Position numbers and translations under genes: made by a program
In this document: positions 16,843 through 17,779 of the stretch, piece after piece
Layout of the letters: each line of letters opens with the position of its first letter
Numbering within the stretch: the stretch's first letter is position 1
Assembly (NCBI GenBank): GCA_013203755.1
Contig: JABMPI010000369.1
Coordinates: forward strand, 1-17,779
Length of the DNA: 17,779 bases
Source: Bacteroidota bacterium
Lineage (GTDB): Bacteria; Bacteroidota; Bacteroidia; Bacteroidales; Prolixibacteraceae
Reading direction: 5' to 3'
Notes under the pieces: generated by a model
Database searches by the model: none
Told to the model about the DNA's origin: nothing
Seen by the model: only the letters and a program-made list of their open reading frames with translations

Positions 16843-17486
16843 TGATTGAGTGTAAAGGATTGACAATTGAGCAAGGTGACTTTAAACTTTCGGAAGTTAA
16901 TTTTAAAATTGAAGAAGGTGAGTACGCGGTTTTAATGGGTCAAACAGGCAGCGGGAAAACAACAATTTTGGAGGCTATTTGCGGATTGCGCCCAATTAAA
17001 TCGGGAAGTATTTTGTTGGATGACAGAGAGATTTCGAAGCTAAAACCTGCCGAACGGGAAATTGGTTACGTTCCGCAAGACGGTGCTCTTTTTTCCACAA
17101 TGAATGTGGCTGCGAATTTAGGTTTTGGCCTGAGAATAAGAAAGTGGTCGAAAAAGAAACAAACAAATAGAATTGACGAGCTTGCTGATTTGCTTGGAAT
17201 ATCTCATTTAATAAATAGAAAAACGGAAGGATTAAGTGGAGGGGAACAGCAAAGAGTTGCATTGGGAAGAGCTTTGAGTTTTTATCCGCGCATAATTTGT
17301 TTGGACGAACCTTTGAGTGCCTTGGATGAGAAAACAAAAGAGGAAATGTATCAGTTATTATTAAAACTGAAAATGGAATTAAATATAACGGCCTTACACA
17401 TTTCACATTCAAAATCGGAGGCAGTTAAATTGGCCGATAAAGTGTTGGAAATTGAAAATGGAGTTTTGAATTCGAGATTGATTTAA
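16842..17486 (+). CDS. ModC-type ABC transporter ATP-binding protein (short, no TOBE/MOP domain)
   Basis: The product has 214 residues. Walker A is GQTGSGKTT (33-41), the Q-loop region is IGYVPQDGALFSTMNV, the signature is LSGGEQQR (131-138), Walker B is IICLDEPLSALDE and the switch His lies in ALHISHS. The start overlaps the permease stop by one base. Classical ModC has about 350 residues with a C-terminal TOBE/MOP oxyanion-sensing domain; it is absent here, so feedback closure by molybdate or tungstate would not act through this subunit. The short form also occurs in tungstate (Tup-like) systems. It powers the permease encoded just upstream. Confidence 0.85.
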   Translation: MIECKGLTIEQGDFKLSEVNFKIEEGEYAVLMGQTGSGKTTILEAICGLRPIKSGSILLDDREISKLKPAEREIGYVPQDGALFSTMNVAANLGFGLRIRKWSKKKQTNRIDELADLLGISHLINRKTEGLSGGEQQRVALGRALSFYPRIICLDEPLSALDEKTKEEMYQLLLKLKMELNITALHISHSKSEAVKLADKVLEIENGVLNSRLI

Positions 17487-17496
17487 ATTGAAATTT

Positions 17497-17775
17497 ATGA
17501 AGGTTAAAATTAAATATACAGCCCAATTAAAAAAAGCCGTTGGAACTGGCGAAGAACAAGTTGAGTTGAAAGAAAATTCATTAATTAAAGATTTATTGAA
17601 CATTTTATTTCAGCAAAAAAAAGAAGCTTTCCAAAACATTGTGTTTAATGCAGAAGGTGTTTTTCTTGATGCCGTTCTGATTATTTTAAACGGACAACAA
17701 ATTGCTTTCGATTATCCTGAAGTTTTGATTGAAAATGATGAGATTACAATAATGTCGCCCATTGCAGGAGGATAA
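17497..17775 (+). CDS. MoaD/ThiS-like sulfur-carrier protein
   Basis: The ATG at 17497 (MKVKIKYTAQL) is preferred over a TTG three codons earlier; the product has 92 residues. It shows the beta-grasp pattern of MoaD: an N-terminal strand, ELKENSLIKDLLNILF, LIILNGQQI, and a final ENDEITIMSPIAGG ending in Gly-Gly. The Gly-Gly tail is adenylated and thiocarboxylated by an E1 enzyme, such as the ThiF/rhodanese protein four genes upstream, to supply the dithiolene sulfur of molybdopterin or tungstopterin. It is slightly longer than E. coli MoaD (81), as is common in carriers linked to AOR-type enzymes. Only four bases follow the stop, so the next gene is not visible. Confidence 0.85.
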   Translation: MKVKIKYTAQLKKAVGTGEEQVELKENSLIKDLLNILFQQKKEAFQNIVFNAEGVFLDAVLIILNGQQIAFDYPEVLIENDEITIMSPIAGG

Positions 17776-17779
17776 AGCA

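Larger units (their letters stand above)
4371..17775 (+). other. Predicted ten-gene transcription unit: envelope receptor/ABC/propeller genes plus Mo/W import and sulfur-carrier genes
   Basis: All ten genes lie on the forward strand. Gaps are 15, 28, 5, 7, 27, about 49, 2, -1 and 10 bases in order, and none holds a visible terminator or a clear internal promoter. The E1 enzyme and its carrier flank the importer genes, tying these functions together. The block may continue past the right edge. Confidence 0.7.

Noticed and set aside
16996..17412. Reverse open frame of 138 codons
   Set aside because: It is the antisense shadow of the ModC-type ATPase with all its motifs on the forward strand.
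13348..17775. Thiamine biosynthesis (ThiF/ThiS) locus
   Set aside because: No thiC, thiG, thiE or thiH-like gene is present, and the E1 and carrier surround a molybdate/tungstate-type importer.
1..17779. CRISPR arrays, tRNA or rRNA genes, insertion sequences
   Set aside because: No regular repeat-spacer array, no RNA gene signatures, and no transposase or terminal inverted repeats were seen on either strand.

Overview
The window looks like a chromosomal stretch from a Bacteroidota bacterium, perhaps of the Bacteroidales/Marinilabiliales type (the order is a guess). The DNA is AT-rich. Two intergenic sites fit the Bacteroidota promoter pattern (TTG, about 19-20 bases, TAnnTTTG). Shine-Dalgarno sites are weak or absent. 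The proteins include a TonB-dependent receptor with an N-terminal carboxypeptidase-regulatory-like domain and several lipoproteins with short signal peptides.

Left part (1-4183), ordinary single genes: (i) a reverse-strand RACo-like [2Fe-2S]/ASKHA corrinoid-activation protein that runs off the left edge. Its C-terminal reading frame appears broken by one missing base near position 40, and its leader carries a near-perfect 26-base palindrome. (ii) A reverse-strand short Omp85/BamA-type outer-membrane protein. (iii) A divergent intergenic region with a degenerate 20-base-period repeat. (iv) A small META-domain-like lipoprotein. (v) A convergent MBL-fold hydrolase whose 3' end overlaps that of the lipoprotein gene by 9 bases.

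Right part (4371-17775), one forward block of ten genes with gaps of about 50 bases or less and no visible internal terminator: TonB-dependent receptor; FtsX/MacB-type ABC permease and its ATPase; a 1255-residue lipoprotein with two beta-propeller regions, an embedded Rossmann/methyltransferase-like region and a C-terminal chitobiase-like domain; a membrane-anchored Cys-x-Cys protein of unknown function; a ThiF/MoeB-type E1 enzyme fused to rhodanese; a lipoprotein made of two fused ModA-like binding domains; a ModB-type permease; a ModC-type ATPase without a TOBE domain; and a MoaD/ThiS-like sulfur carrier ending in Gly-Gly.

The second half of the block reads as oxyanion (molybdate or tungstate) import plus a dedicated sulfur-carrier/E1 pair for pterin-cofactor maturation. 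That is the accessory set expected beside a tungsten or molybdenum oxidoreductase such as an aldehyde:ferredoxin oxidoreductase family enzyme, which is not in the window and may lie downstream. The first half (receptor, type VII ABC pair, giant propeller lipoprotein, Cys-x-Cys protein) is the uncharacterised part. Three successive envelope proteins carry a Cys-x-Cys motif, which suggests a shared metal- or thiol-handling role at the cell envelope. This link is inference from gene order and motifs.
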